From Lewinellaceae bacterium (GTDB taxonomy: Bacteria > Bacteroidota > Bacteroidia > Chitinophagales > Saprospiraceae): a stretch of DNA of 64,000 nt. Shown here in pieces: positions 41,601 through 50,100 of this stretch. The translations under genes were made by a program, and so were the position numbers. The DNA lies in contig JADJYW010000001.1 in the NCBI GenBank assembly GCA_016719605.1, forward strand, positions 806,001 to 870,000, given 5' to 3'. Position 1 is the first letter of the stretch; every line of letters begins with the position of its first letter. Under the pieces are notes generated by a model. The model saw nothing but the letters and a program-made list of their open reading frames with translations. It ran no database searches and was not told the origin of the DNA.

Positions 41601-43144
41601 ATAAAGCCCTTGGCCACCATTTCGGCCAGCAGGCTCTGGATGCTGGAGTAATCAAATTTGGGGTTCAGGGCCTGTGCAAAAGCGTCGTCCGTCACGACTT
41701 TGCTCATACGCGTACTGTCCCAGTAGGTTTCCTCCATCAGTTTGTGCAGGATGGAGATGGGGTTGACGCTGGTGATATTTTGCATACGGACGTACTCGCC
41801 GGGGTCGAATCGGTTGCTGCTTTCGAACTCTACTTTTTGGCTGACGCCTTTCACCGCGCCCACGCGCGAGCCGATTTCCAGCGAATCGTTGGCCACAAAC
41901 CACGAGACCTTTTCGGTTTCGAGGTTCATGTTGTAAAAAGACGAGTAGAACGGGTTGCGCTCGGAGCCTTTCTGGCCGCGGGTGAGGTGGATGATTTGGT
42001 CGGGAATCTCCACCCGGAAGTTTACCGCCGGGTGATAAAGGCTGTCCGAATCCATGAACAGTTTGGCGTTCACGCCTTCGGCAATAATGTTCACTTCGCG
42101 TTTGATGATGAACAGGTCGCCGGTGCCGTAGAAAATGCGTTGGCGTTTTTTATTGTAAATGGTGAGTCGGGCCGGTTGGGCTGTCGTCCCGTATCCGTAC
42201 ACCGAGGAGCCGTGCAACCGGAATCCGCCGTTGTATTCGATGCCTTCCCCGATTTTGGCGATTTTGAGCGACTGGTCGAACGATTCAAAACGCGGGTACT
42301 GGGTTCCGATGCTCTTGTTGGACACCACGACGTTTTCCTCAAATTTGCCCCAAACACCACCCTGCGGGAAATACAACGGGTAGAAAAACTCCGCCGAATC
42401 GCATTTGTACAGCGGTTTTTTGGCTTCCACGGTGTAGGTCGTCAGGCGGGCATATACCGTGGAATCCAGTCCGGCTTGCACCCAGCCCACTTTTCCTCCG
42501 GTACCTTGCCACACTTCTTCGTACGGATAATAGACGCCGCTGGTGTTGCGCACCATGGTCGAGTCGGCTTTCCGCACGCCGATCAGGTCCACGTTTTCGC
42601 AGCGCAGCGCGGGTTTTTTGTCTTCGTAAACGAACTCGAATGTTCCGCCCCGGATTTTCCACACGATGACGCCGGCTTCGCGGGCCTGGAAGGCACGCTG
42701 CTCGATGAAGTCGGCGGAAAAGTCGAGCATTTGCGCGATCGGTTTGGTGCGTCCTTTTTCAATATCGGCAATGGCGCGTTCGGCGAACCCGTGCCAGCGC
42801 TGGAAAAACGTGCTGTCGGGGTCGAGTTTGGCCGCCGACACGGCGTTGATGTAACTTTTGTAGTACGGAAACGCGCCGAGACGCTGCTCGGCCAGCAGGT
42901 TCGACATCCGCACAATACTTGCCATGTCCTGCTCCCGGAACACGCCGGCTTTGTATTGTTTTTTGAAAACAGCGAACGTTTCCGCCATGTCGGGGCGCTT
43001 GGAGGCGTTCATGAACTGGTCCAGTTTGTCCACAAACTCGTTCGGGTTGTCGGGGAACTTGGCCGGCGCCTGGGCAATGGCCGGTTGCAGGGCGAGCAAA
43101 AGGGGAAACGCGAGGAGGAGGAGTTTTTGAAAAAATCGTGTCAT
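38612..43144 (-). CDS. Unrecognised large secreted protein (about 1,510 residues)
   Basis: The preferred start at 43144 gives a signal peptide (MTRFFQKLLLLAFPLLLALQ, PAIAQ); an ATG ten codons upstream spoils it. The first 150 residues look helical (FPDNPNEFVDKLDQFMNASK; DMASIVRMSNLLAEQRLG). The rest is dense in beta strands with LptA/OstA-like character, e.g. TAKFFM-type motifs CTARKFFMEEDRKSAVK, DSADLQIKALSGEDVVFDSR, AGGIMKQIAEAKILADTAS and ESVSTTSNASLNLKTKETTI. No T9SS tail is seen; it ends FVNRVKNGRKF. I do not recognise the family. Its size, export signal and intact frame suggest an abundant envelope protein of Bacteroidota. prmA starts upstream, 79 bp away, on the same strand. Confidence 0.8.
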   Translation of the reverse strand: MTRFFQKLLLLAFPLLLALQPAIAQAPAKFPDNPNEFVDKLDQFMNASKRPDMAETFAVFKKQYKAGVFREQDMASIVRMSNLLAEQRLGAFPYYKSYINAVSAAKLDPDSTFFQRWHGFAERAIADIEKGRTKPIAQMLDFSADFIEQRAFQAREAGVIVWKIRGGTFEFVYEDKKPALRCENVDLIGVRKADSTMVRNTSGVYYPYEEVWQGTGGKVGWVQAGLDSTVYARLTTYTVEAKKPLYKCDSAEFFYPLYFPQGGVWGKFEENVVVSNKSIGTQYPRFESFDQSLKIAKIGEGIEYNGGFRLHGSSVYGYGTTAQPARLTIYNKKRQRIFYGTGDLFIIKREVNIIAEGVNAKLFMDSDSLYHPAVNFRVEIPDQIIHLTRGQKGSERNPFYSSFYNMNLETEKVSWFVANDSLEIGSRVGAVKGVSQKVEFESSNRFDPGEYVRMQNITSVNPISILHKLMEETYWDSTRMSKVVTDDAFAQALNPKFDYSSIQSLLAEMVAKGFINYYFDQHIIEPRPKLGHYALASQGKRDFDAIKIESVSTTSNASLNLKTKETTINEVKRIELSERQKVGFIPGERSLTLLQNRDMRFGGRLFAGFALFEGADMNFVYDKFHVEFDSVRHLDFYLPVGKNDENGRPMADAMNSTVELVSGILLVDAPNNKSGKENLAIFPSLQAKKHSFVFYDRPATQDGVYRRDSFYFKLDPFSFNGLDSYTADMIKFKGEMTSADIFAPFRETIIVRDQDKSFGYIHQTPPKGYPVYVQKGNYTGKIDLSNKGFLGIGTVEYLTADIQSEDIVFRPKQMTCTARKFFMEEDRKSAVKVPQASGEDVKVNWLPYRDSMYVESKAKAFDLFREAGYNHKGVLILTPSGLKGRGDFEWFGGKLTSNVISYGPFQASSDSADLQIKALSGEDVVFDSRNVRGELDFDKQTGDFKANTADANTTLPLNKYRTSMNEFSWDMKGQTVTFKSDEREPGNFVSIDPDQDTLQFKGKTALYDMKNSQLKIGGVEVIKSADAFIYPATGNIEVQAGGIMKQIAEAKILADTASKYHTINRAVVDILGKKSYKATGYYEYNIPEHTQEIFFNNIVGERYGPGSPSTKNVLTTAAGDVKAADSFYMDVKTLFAGTIILKANQQNLRFEGLAKIKTEFVENPWFTVYSEVDKNDPVVQVKGSKDADGEPLFLGFFQSRETGELYPRILQMPFSRLDRPVFNGEGVFKYEPQTDRFVFGDSARVVAPARLRGPKMTYDNRTGSLQAEGPLTIGSGLEFMKVTAAGRLKTEFNIPDTATFVTNGELMTGMEITVPKVLLEMMVNDIKASSFEAQVPPFNTQQQFYRPALSEFVPDEKDREEALNNLNSNFLNLPKKDNKFTFLLGRHPVIWNPEYQSFLSVEDRIPVVSINGEPIQKMLNAYVEYKMPGNEDDRFYLYIRASTDLWYFFGYQAGALNVVSSSTRFNDALLALKTKETQIKMPNGEIYEIVAANPALADAFVNRVKNGRKF

Positions 43145-43222
43145 ATCGAGCCTTGGCTGGTGTAGTTTGGACAAAAGAAAAAACGGCCAGTGAAACGCGG
43201 CCGGGGCGTCAAAAGTACGGCG

Positions 43223-44059
43223 TTAACGGTTTTGGAATTTCATACAGAGCCAGTTGCCGCGCTCGGCTCGCTGTTGAAACACAAACCCGACTCGTGTTGC
43301 CGCTTCCGTCACTACCGTCTCGTCTTCGCGCAAGATTCCCGATACCAGCAGCCAGCCGCCGGGTTTCACCAATGCTGCCAATCGCGGCAACGAATCCAGA
43401 ATCACGTTTCGGTTTATATTGGCCAAAATACCGTCGAACCCGGCGCCTTGCACGGCTTCCAGGGTGCCGCAGCGGGCAATGATGTGTTCGGCCACGCCAT
43501 TGACGGCGCTGTTTTCCAGCGTGTTCCGGTACGATTCTTCCTCAATGTCCACGGCTTCTACTTCTTTGGCGCCGAGGCGGGCGGCGAGGATGGCCAGTAC
43601 GCCGGTGCCGCAGCCGTAGTCGAGCAGGTGCGCGCCCGCACAGGGCAAATCGCGCAGCGCGCGCAGGCACATCCAGGTGGTTTCGTGGTGTCCGGTGCCG
43701 AACGCCATTTTGGGATTGATGACCAGCTCGTGCTGCACACCCGCGATGGGTTCGTGGAAATCGGCGCGTACGGCGCAAAAGTCCTCCACGATGACCGGCT
43801 GGAAATTGGATTCCCAGATTTTGTTCCAGTTTTGGGCGGGCAGGAATTCTTTGTTCCAGGTAAAGGCAAACTGCTCCTGGAGGTCGGTGAGCAGGGCGTC
43901 GGCTTCAGTTTCGGAGCCTTCACCCGAGGGCGCGGGCATGTACGCATGCAGTCCCTCCTCCGTTTCCTGGAACGTATCGAACGGGGCATCAGACAAAAAA
44001 GCGGGCAGGATTTCGGCGATGTCGGGGGTGGTGCAGATGGTGTATTTGTAGTAGTGCAT
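43223..44059 (-). CDS. prmA: Ribosomal protein L11 methyltransferase
   Basis: Cytoplasmic SAM-dependent enzyme that methylates L11. The start at 44059 (MHYYKYTICTTPDIAEILPA) is preferred over the ATG four codons earlier. The N-terminal substrate-recognition domain contains FAFTWNKEFLPAQNWNKIWE and FQPVIVEDFCAVRADFHEP. The catalytic Rossmann fold shows PKMAFGTGHHETTWMCLRA, LLDYGCGTGVLAILAARLGA and VEAVDIEEESYRNTLENSA, then DGILANINRNVILD. 278 residues, the normal family length. Frame intact. Confidence 0.95.
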   Translation of the reverse strand: MHYYKYTICTTPDIAEILPAFLSDAPFDTFQETEEGLHAYMPAPSGEGSETEADALLTDLQEQFAFTWNKEFLPAQNWNKIWESNFQPVIVEDFCAVRADFHEPIAGVQHELVINPKMAFGTGHHETTWMCLRALRDLPCAGAHLLDYGCGTGVLAILAARLGAKEVEAVDIEEESYRNTLENSAVNGVAEHIIARCGTLEAVQGAGFDGILANINRNVILDSLPRLAALVKPGGWLLVSGILREDETVVTEAATRVGFVFQQRAERGNWLCMKFQNR

Positions 44060-44399
44060 GGCGGGTTTCAATAACAGGCAGGTTTTGGGCGGGCAAACCT
44101 ACGGAAAAGGCGCGAAGGGGAGCGGTGGGGGCTTGGCTATGTAAAAGAGCGCTTGCGCGCGAAAACAGATGCGATAAAACGAAACTTGACGGAGGCCTGT
44201 TCTCAATCCGCGTTCGTTACCGTTGTTTGCGGGTTTGCATAGCCTTTTAACAGGTACATAACAGGCGCCTAACGCCCGCAAAACAAAAATCGCACTGTGC
44301 CAACGTGCACCTTTGTCCCATCAGAAGCAACCAGACAAAAGCGACTGATTCGCCAGCCCGGCGACTCCGGGTGTACTTTTCAAATCTACTTTTACTTCG
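44060..44399. other. Divergent intergenic region (340 bp)
   Basis: Start regions of prmA (leftward) and the cysteine-rich gene (rightward). TACTTTTC and TACTTTTA, weak matches to the TAnnTTTG -7 box, lie within 35 bp of the ATG at 44400. No gene is visible. Confidence 0.35.
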
Positions 44400-44842
44400 A
44401 TGAAAAATTTCCTTGTGATCTCCACAGTACTCGTTTTGGCTTGCTGCTTTGGCGGCACGTTGTATGCTCAGGCACCCTGCTGCCAACCAAATCCAGCCTG
44501 CAAAAAGGTATGTGGCTCGGCCTCTGCCGACAAAAACTCCGGCGAAGCCTCCGTTGCCGTCGCTCAGGCATCAACCGGCGGAAAAGCATGCACCGGCCAA
44601 TCCGCCCGCGTCGCTACTGCCCGCCAGACGGGTCTGGTTTCTGCGAAGCACAACCCGCAGGCGCTACGGCCAAAACCAACTGCCTCCCGGCAAACTGCGA
44701 TCTGTCCAAATGCGACCCAACCAACTGCGACTGGTCCAAGTGCCTGCCGCCCGGCTGCGACCCCAAAAATTGCGACTTGTCCAAGTGTATGCCGGGCAAG
44801 AGCGCTTCCGCCGGAAAAGCGGCAAAAGCCGTCCGACTTTAA
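44400..44842 (+). CDS. Secreted cysteine-ladder protein with C-x4 pentad repeats (one frameshift)
   Basis: The start at 44400 (MKNFLVISTVLVLACCFGGT) has a signal peptide ending at LYAQ. The mature N-terminus is cysteine-rich (APCCQPNPACKKVCGS). A frame change between 44625 and 44650 leads to a frame where eight cysteines recur exactly every five residues (44681-44788): NCLPANCDLSKCDPTNCDW then SKCLPPGCDPKNCDLSKC. The other frame has no such order. A five-residue period is that of pentapeptide-repeat beta-solenoids; here each pentad would place one Cys on the same face. A metal-binding or disulfide-stacked fibre is possible. No family is recognised with certainty. A strong hairpin 30 bp after the stop probably ends the transcript. 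Confidence 0.6.
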
Positions 44843-44871
44843 CTGAAACAACAAGCAACGAAAACAAAACA

Positions 44872-44904
44872 ACGCGGGCATCCTGATATCCTCAGGATGC
44901 CCGC
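44872..44904 (+). terminator. Strong hairpin after the cysteine-ladder gene
   Basis: A 14-bp perfect stem, CGCGGGCATCCTGA and its complement, with a 5-base loop, 30 bp past the stop. It lies between convergent genes, so it may serve both directions. No long T-run follows. Confidence 0.65.
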
Positions 44905-44910
44905 GCTGTT

Positions 44911-44956
44911 GGGTGTTTGGGTATGGAGGCACTCAAACACCCAAACACTAAAACAC
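44911..44956. repeat. 7-8-bp tandem/inverted repeat touching the DUF6159 stop
   Basis: GGGTGTTTGGGT pairs with ACTCAAACACCC (12 bp, one mismatch), followed by further AAACAC units. The stop codon of the gene at 44957 directly abuts the array. Confidence 0.65.
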
Positions 44957-45793
44957 CTAAGATTTCCGCATAAAAACGCTATCCAATGCGGCGCCGTCGA
45001 AGTTGCCGGTCGGTTTGCCAATGACATGGTTGTATACTGCGGCTACAAAAACCGAACGTGCGGCCGTAGCAATGGTGCTGACCAGCAGGATCAGCAACAA
45101 GCCGATCACTATGCCGAGGACTACGTTCACATAGGTTGCCAGCACGATACCGATGGCTACGCTTGCGAGGATGCCCAAAAAGTTGAACAACCCGAAACTC
45201 ACATTAGCGGAGAGCGACTCGCCCCATTTTTGCTTCATCAAGCGGCCCGATTCCTTGACGCAGTCCAGCACTCCGCGGTCTTCATAAACCAGTACCGGCA
45301 CCACAAAGAAGGTCAAAATGGACCAGGCTACGCCGATGAGGGAGGATATGATCTGGCCAATCTTGCCGGTTTCTTGTAAGGCCTGAAGCAGGGTGCCGAC
45401 TGTGGCGGACAGCACCGACCAGGCAAAAATTTTGCCGATGCGGGAGAACGCAAAGTTGAGGCCCTCGGAAAGACTGGTTTGCTCGCCGTTCAGGATTTTG
45501 ATGGCGCAGTGGATCAGTGCCGTGTTGAAAAACACGATCACGAAAAAACTGATCAGGTAGTAGAGAAAAACCAGGCCATAGCCAAGCAGGCCGCCGTACT
45601 GCTCGTCGTTCATCAGGGTTTCAATTTCCTCGCCGACGAGAAGAAATGTGCCGCCAAAAAATGTAGCCAGTACGGCCAGAAGCGCGATGGTGGAAAATAC
45701 GGGAAACAGCAGGAGAGACCGGTTCTCGTTGATGGTTTGGTAACTGAGATTGGCCAATTTCCAGCCGCTGCTCAGGCGTTCGAAGAATGTCAT
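44957..45793 (-). CDS. DUF6159-type polytopic membrane protein
   Basis: The start at 45793 (MTFFERLSSGWKLANLSYQT) is followed by INENRSLLLFPVFSTIALLA. About six hydrophobic segments follow: LLVGEEIE-preceded helix 1; YGLVFLYYLISFFVIVFFNT; SLIGVAWSILTFFVVPVLVY; FNFLGILASVAIGIVLATYV; VVLGIVIGLLLILLVSTIA; and a tail with RSVFVAAVYNHVIGKPTGNF. The motif FFNTALIHCAIKILNGEQTS and the layout match the DUF6159 family of unknown function in the inner membrane. 278 residues, intact. A short repeat abuts its stop. The pLGIC gene lies upstream on the same strand beyond a 147-bp minisatellite. Confidence 0.75.
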   Translation of the reverse strand: MTFFERLSSGWKLANLSYQTINENRSLLLFPVFSTIALLAVLATFFGGTFLLVGEEIETLMNDEQYGGLLGYGLVFLYYLISFFVIVFFNTALIHCAIKILNGEQTSLSEGLNFAFSRIGKIFAWSVLSATVGTLLQALQETGKIGQIISSLIGVAWSILTFFVVPVLVYEDRGVLDCVKESGRLMKQKWGESLSANVSFGLFNFLGILASVAIGIVLATYVNVVLGIVIGLLLILLVSTIATAARSVFVAAVYNHVIGKPTGNFDGAALDSVFMRKS

Positions 45794-45883
45794 ATTTTTA
45801 GTTTTTAGAATGATGCCCAAAGATATTGGGTGTGCCGGATTAAAAAACCGTACTGATATAGTTTTTTTTGAAGGCATTTTGGC

Positions 45884-46030
45884 AACCCTCTAACCAGAAA
45901 CCCTCTAACCAGAAACCCTCCAACCAGAAACCCTCCAACCAGAAACCCTCTAACCAGAAACCCTCTAACCAGAAACCCTCTAACCAGAAACCTTCCAACC
46001 AGAAACCTTCCAACCAGCAACCCTCCAACC
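45884..46030. repeat. 15-bp minisatellite array between the pLGIC and DUF6159 genes
   Basis: About nine and a half copies of AACCAGAAACCCTCT (variants TCC, TTCC) in uninterrupted tandem. The array ends 3 bp from the stop codon of the channel gene at 46034. The 15-bp unit is the sum of an 8-bp and a 7-bp module used elsewhere in the window. Confidence 0.95.
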
Positions 46031-46033
46031 CCT

Positions 46034-46993
46034 TCACCATCCCCGGCTTGCGCTCAGGATCAGCCAGGCATTGGCGGTCACATACAGGATCAGGATCAGT
46101 TTCCAGGCGCGCTGATCGAAACGGGCCGATGCCTGTGGCTGACCATTTTTCCAAATCCGCAACGACGTCACCGACGACACGATGCACAGCAGCAGGAAAA
46201 AATAGGTGAGGATATGCAGTTTGTCTACCAGGGTAAAGGTGGTGGACTGCGGCAGGATGGAGTCCACAATGTACTTGTTGCCTACACATGCAAACAGGCT
46301 GCCGACCGACAGCCCGAAACGCGGGTCCACGTCCACGGGGTCAATAAAAAACACCAGCCAGGAAATGAAAAAGGCGACATACATCCCGGTGAACAGCGAA
46401 AAAAACAGGCCCCAGGTTTTACGTTTGATAAAAACCGTGAGGCTGGCATTGGCATATGCGCTGCCTTGGTTCAGTACGGGATCGCCGTAGGTGGTGTCGT
46501 ATTTTTTGGAGCCGGAGGTAATTTCAAAGCGCTCGATGTACCAGTTGGTCAGACCCAAATTGGTGTCAATTTTGGTGTTTTCGGTATCCGGGATGTACAC
46601 CAAGGACTGTATGTCGCGGTCACTTTCCTCAAATTCGATTGTCATTTTTTGTATGTCGAAGGGGAAGCGCCGGATGTCCCAGTCTTTTTTCAAAACAGCG
46701 GTGGCGCGTTTGCCGGCCCATTGCACGCCGCCTTTTTCCTCCAGAAATTCGAGGTGGTAGTCCACGGCTTTGGCGTTGGGGATTTCGAGTGTTTCCAGTG
46801 GTTTCAGGTCGGGGTTTGTGTAGTTGAACCACACCCAGAACTGTGCGGAAAAACTCTTTTCGCTCAGGTTTACATCGTAGATATCGTTGACAAACGCGCC
46901 GATGCGAACGGTGTCGGGCTGAGCCTCGGCAAAGGTCGCCAAACAACACCAGAGCAGGCAGGGTAGGGTAGTGCGGCGTAGCAGTATGGGCAT
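46034..46993 (-). CDS. Pentameric ligand-gated ion channel homologue (Cys-loop family)
   Basis: The start at 46993 (MPILLRRTTLPCLLWCCLAT) has a signal peptide. The extracellular beta-sandwich includes DTVRIGAFVNDIYDVNLSEK, FSAQFWVWFNYTNPD and the family hallmark DWDIRRFPFDIQKMTIEFEE; as in GLIC and ELIC the loop lacks the paired cysteines. Four membrane helices follow: LFFSLFTGMYVAFFISWLVF, GLSVGSLFACVGNKYIVDSI, LTYFFLLLCIVSSVTSL and LILILYVTANAWLILSA. 319 residues, typical of prokaryotic members. It would form a ligand-gated channel in the inner membrane with its sensor in the periplasm. The helix in the M2 position (GLSVGSLFACVGNKYIV) is atypical in lacking a polar ring, so ion selectivity cannot be stated. 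Frame intact. Confidence 0.85.
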   Translation of the reverse strand: MPILLRRTTLPCLLWCCLATFAEAQPDTVRIGAFVNDIYDVNLSEKSFSAQFWVWFNYTNPDLKPLETLEIPNAKAVDYHLEFLEEKGGVQWAGKRATAVLKKDWDIRRFPFDIQKMTIEFEESDRDIQSLVYIPDTENTKIDTNLGLTNWYIERFEITSGSKKYDTTYGDPVLNQGSAYANASLTVFIKRKTWGLFFSLFTGMYVAFFISWLVFFIDPVDVDPRFGLSVGSLFACVGNKYIVDSILPQSTTFTLVDKLHILTYFFLLLCIVSSVTSLRIWKNGQPQASARFDQRAWKLILILYVTANAWLILSASRGW

Positions 46994-47116
46994 GGTGTGG
47001 TGTTCAGGTTTGTGTTTCGGGCGTGAAAATAGGGCACTACTGTCACATAGCCGCCAATCTACGGCATTTGCCCCGGGCGGGCGTTTTTCGGCAACGAGGT
47101 TTGGGATGGGCAGGCT

Positions 47117-47124
47117 ACATTTGC
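47117..47124 (+). promoter_or_regulatory. Bacteroidota-type -7 box for the T9SS gene at 47171
   Basis: TACATTTG matches TAnnTTTG, 46 bp before the ATG. No convincing -33 TTG at standard spacing. Confidence 0.4.
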
Positions 47125-47170
47125 TATGGCTTACAACTCCCCTTTCTTTTTCAAAAAAACACTTTTCCAC

Positions 47171-50100
47171 ATGAATCGCTACTTGTTTTTACTCCTGTTC
47201 GGAGCGGCTTGTTGCTCCACCGGTTTGACGGCCCAATCGCCTGCTGCATCCCTTTCCATTCCGGCAACTGCTTTTTTTATGGAAACAGAAGTGGAGCGCG
47301 GGTACGTCCTGTGCCCCACCGGCACCGGAAACCTGTATGTAGCCGGCATGAAAAACGTGGATATGGTGCTCCTGGAAATGACCGCCGAGGGCGCCGTGGT
47401 GTCGTCCCGCTACATAGACGTGGGGGTCACGGGCCTCGACGCCATTTCGCAAATCATCGTGGACTCGGATGGCCACCTCGTCATCACCGGCAACCTGAAA
47501 GAAGACCAGCCGGACAACGGCTATGTGTTCCGCTACGACCCAGTATTTCGCAAAACACTGTGGGCCAAAACCTTCGGCGGGGCGCAAACGCTGATCGGCG
47601 GCGTGCTGGAAAACGGCCCCGGCGGCAACTTTATCGTGTACGCCAACCCGCATCTGCCTGGCGGCGACGATGCCGAATTTTTTCAACTCGACCGCAACAC
47701 TGGCAACATGATACCCGGCAGCGCCTGGCGATACAACCTCGGCACTTCCGAAAACTTTCAGTCCATGGTGCTGCACAACGGCGACCTGTATGCCGCCGGG
47801 CGGTTCACCGACGGCTTTGGCAGCGTTGCCTTTTCCGACATGCGGCACGCGTTGCTCCGCATAGATGTCGCCACCGGCGCCCCCGCCTGGACGAGCCTTT
47901 CCCACATTGATCCCAACGAACCCGGCCGCCTCTACGGCCGCGGTCTTGTGGTGGAGGGAGATGCCCTGGTCTCCGTGTTCAGCGGCAACGATGCCGGCGA
48001 CGACCTGCTGACCTCGCATGTTTTTTTGCAAAAAAATACCCTCGACGGCGCATTGGTGTGGGTTAAAAAAATAGACTTTCCCGAGTGGGAAACCGAATTT
48101 GCGGAGGAAATCATCAGCGTGCCCGACGGGTTCGTACTGTACGGCCATACACTTGACGGCGCCGCGCTGTTTTTGCTCAAAACCAACAAAAACGGGGAAC
48201 TGGAGTGGGCGCGTAAAGTGGAACATACCGCCCCATACCGGATTATCGGAACCGCACAAGGGCAGCTCGTTGCCATAGACAATTACCTCTTTGCAACCGG
48301 ATTTCGGGATATTTCCGGTACCTCCAACATGTTTTTGCTGAAAGCAGACGCCAACGGTACGCTCAGCGATAATTGCCCGGTGTTTCTGCCGGCACCCGCT
48401 ACCGCCGTGGACGTATCGGATGCAATCGGCTACCCGGTCACTCCACAGGTGGATGCCGGTACAACCGTCGCGTTTGATTTGCCCGTGGCGCCGCCCGTGA
48501 ATTTTATCCCGCAAAAACAGTTTGTGTGCCAACAGATCGTGTCCAACTGCACAGATTTGCCCGATCTGGTTTTTCAAGCGGACAGCATCTGGTGCCACGG
48601 TGGAGGGTTCCGCGTTAAATACACGGCTTGTAACCAGGGTACGGCTCCGGTCACAGGCAGTTTCCGGGTGCGCTTTTATCCCGTAGACCCAACTCAGGAT
48701 ACCACCGCCGACATGGGTTCTTCCCTGATATTACTCAATTCCCCTCTGGAGCCGGGTACCTGTATCAGCGGTATGTATAATTCGCTACCCTGGTTTGCAC
48801 CCGGGGGCCTGAACGGACCGCAGTCGGTGTACTTTGTTGTCAACGACGGCGGTTCCCTGCCCACACCCTTCTCGTTCAGTGATTTTCCCACCACCAGCCT
48901 GATTGAGTGCGACTACACCAACAACCTGTCATCCATAGCGATAACGCTGCCGGATATCCCCGTACTGGACCTCGGGCCGGATGTGATTCTCTGCTCGGAT
49001 TCTGTCATTGTGTTCGATGCCGGGCCGGGGTTCCTGACCTATCGGTGGCAGAATGGCTCCTCCGGCCAGATGCTCACCGCCGCCGATCCCGGCCTAAATT
49101 ACTGGGTGGAAGTGACCGACGTATGCGGGTTTGAGCAACGCGATTCGGTGTTTTTTTCTTACAGCCTGCTGCCTGATACGAAATTTGGCGACACCACGAT
49201 TTGCCCCGGCGCATCCGTGACCTATGATTTGCCGGGCTTCACGACCTACTCGTGGGCGCCCGCCGCCGGGCTAAATTGCACCGACTGCCCCGTGGTGACG
49301 GCTTCGCCTGTGGCGACCACGACGTACACCCTGTTTGCAAACGACACCCTGGGCTGCGAACTACGGGACACGTTCACCGTGACGGTGCGCGCCATCCCGG
49401 TGCTGGACCTCGGGCCGGACGTAATCCTGTGCACCGATACCACCATTGTGTTCGATGCCGGGCCGGGTTTCCTGACGTACCTGTGGCAAGACAGCACCAC
49501 CAGCCAGATGTTCACCGCCGCCGACCCTGGCCTGAATTACTGGGTGGAAGTGACCGACGTATGCGGTGGCATACAGCGCGACTCGGTGTTTTTCTCCTTC
49601 AGCCTGCTGCCCGATACGAAGTTTGGCGACACCACGATTTGCCCCGGCGCATCCGTGACCTACGCCTTGCCGGGCTTCACGACCTACTCGTGGGCGCCTG
49701 CCGCCGGGCTAAACTGCACCGGCTGTCCCGTGGTGACGGCTTCGCCCGCAGCGACCACGACGTACACCCTGTTTGCAAACGACACCCTCGGCTGCGAGCT
49801 GCGGGATACGTTCACGGTGACGGTGCGCGGGCCGGGCAACCTGAGCATTTCCTGCCCGGCCAATGTGACCGTGCAAGCCGCATCGGGCGCCCAAACGGCG
49901 GCTGTGCCTTATTCCGACCCGATTGCGAACACCGACTGTCTGTGCGGCGATGCTGTCTGGACATTGACCCAGGGGCTGCCCGGCGGAGCCAATTTTCCGA
50001 TCGGCACCACAACGGTATGTTTCATGGCGGAGGACGGCTGCAACGCTTCGGCGACCTGCTGTTTTAACGTGACGGTGGAAAAAGGCCCCGATACGCAGGC

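Noticed and set aside
41549..43165. 538-codon plus-strand ORF
   Set aside because: Same antisense effect over the N-terminal half of the same secreted protein.
45884..46030. CRISPR-like array
   Set aside because: Units are contiguous 15-mers with no unique spacers and no cas genes nearby; it is a minisatellite.
45868..46209. ORF encoding NQKPS repeats as a gene
   Set aside because: The open frame is a by-product of stop-free repeat DNA and runs antisense into the pLGIC gene.
47189..48598. 469-codon minus-strand ORF
   Set aside because: Antisense to the propeller region of the T9SS cargo gene.
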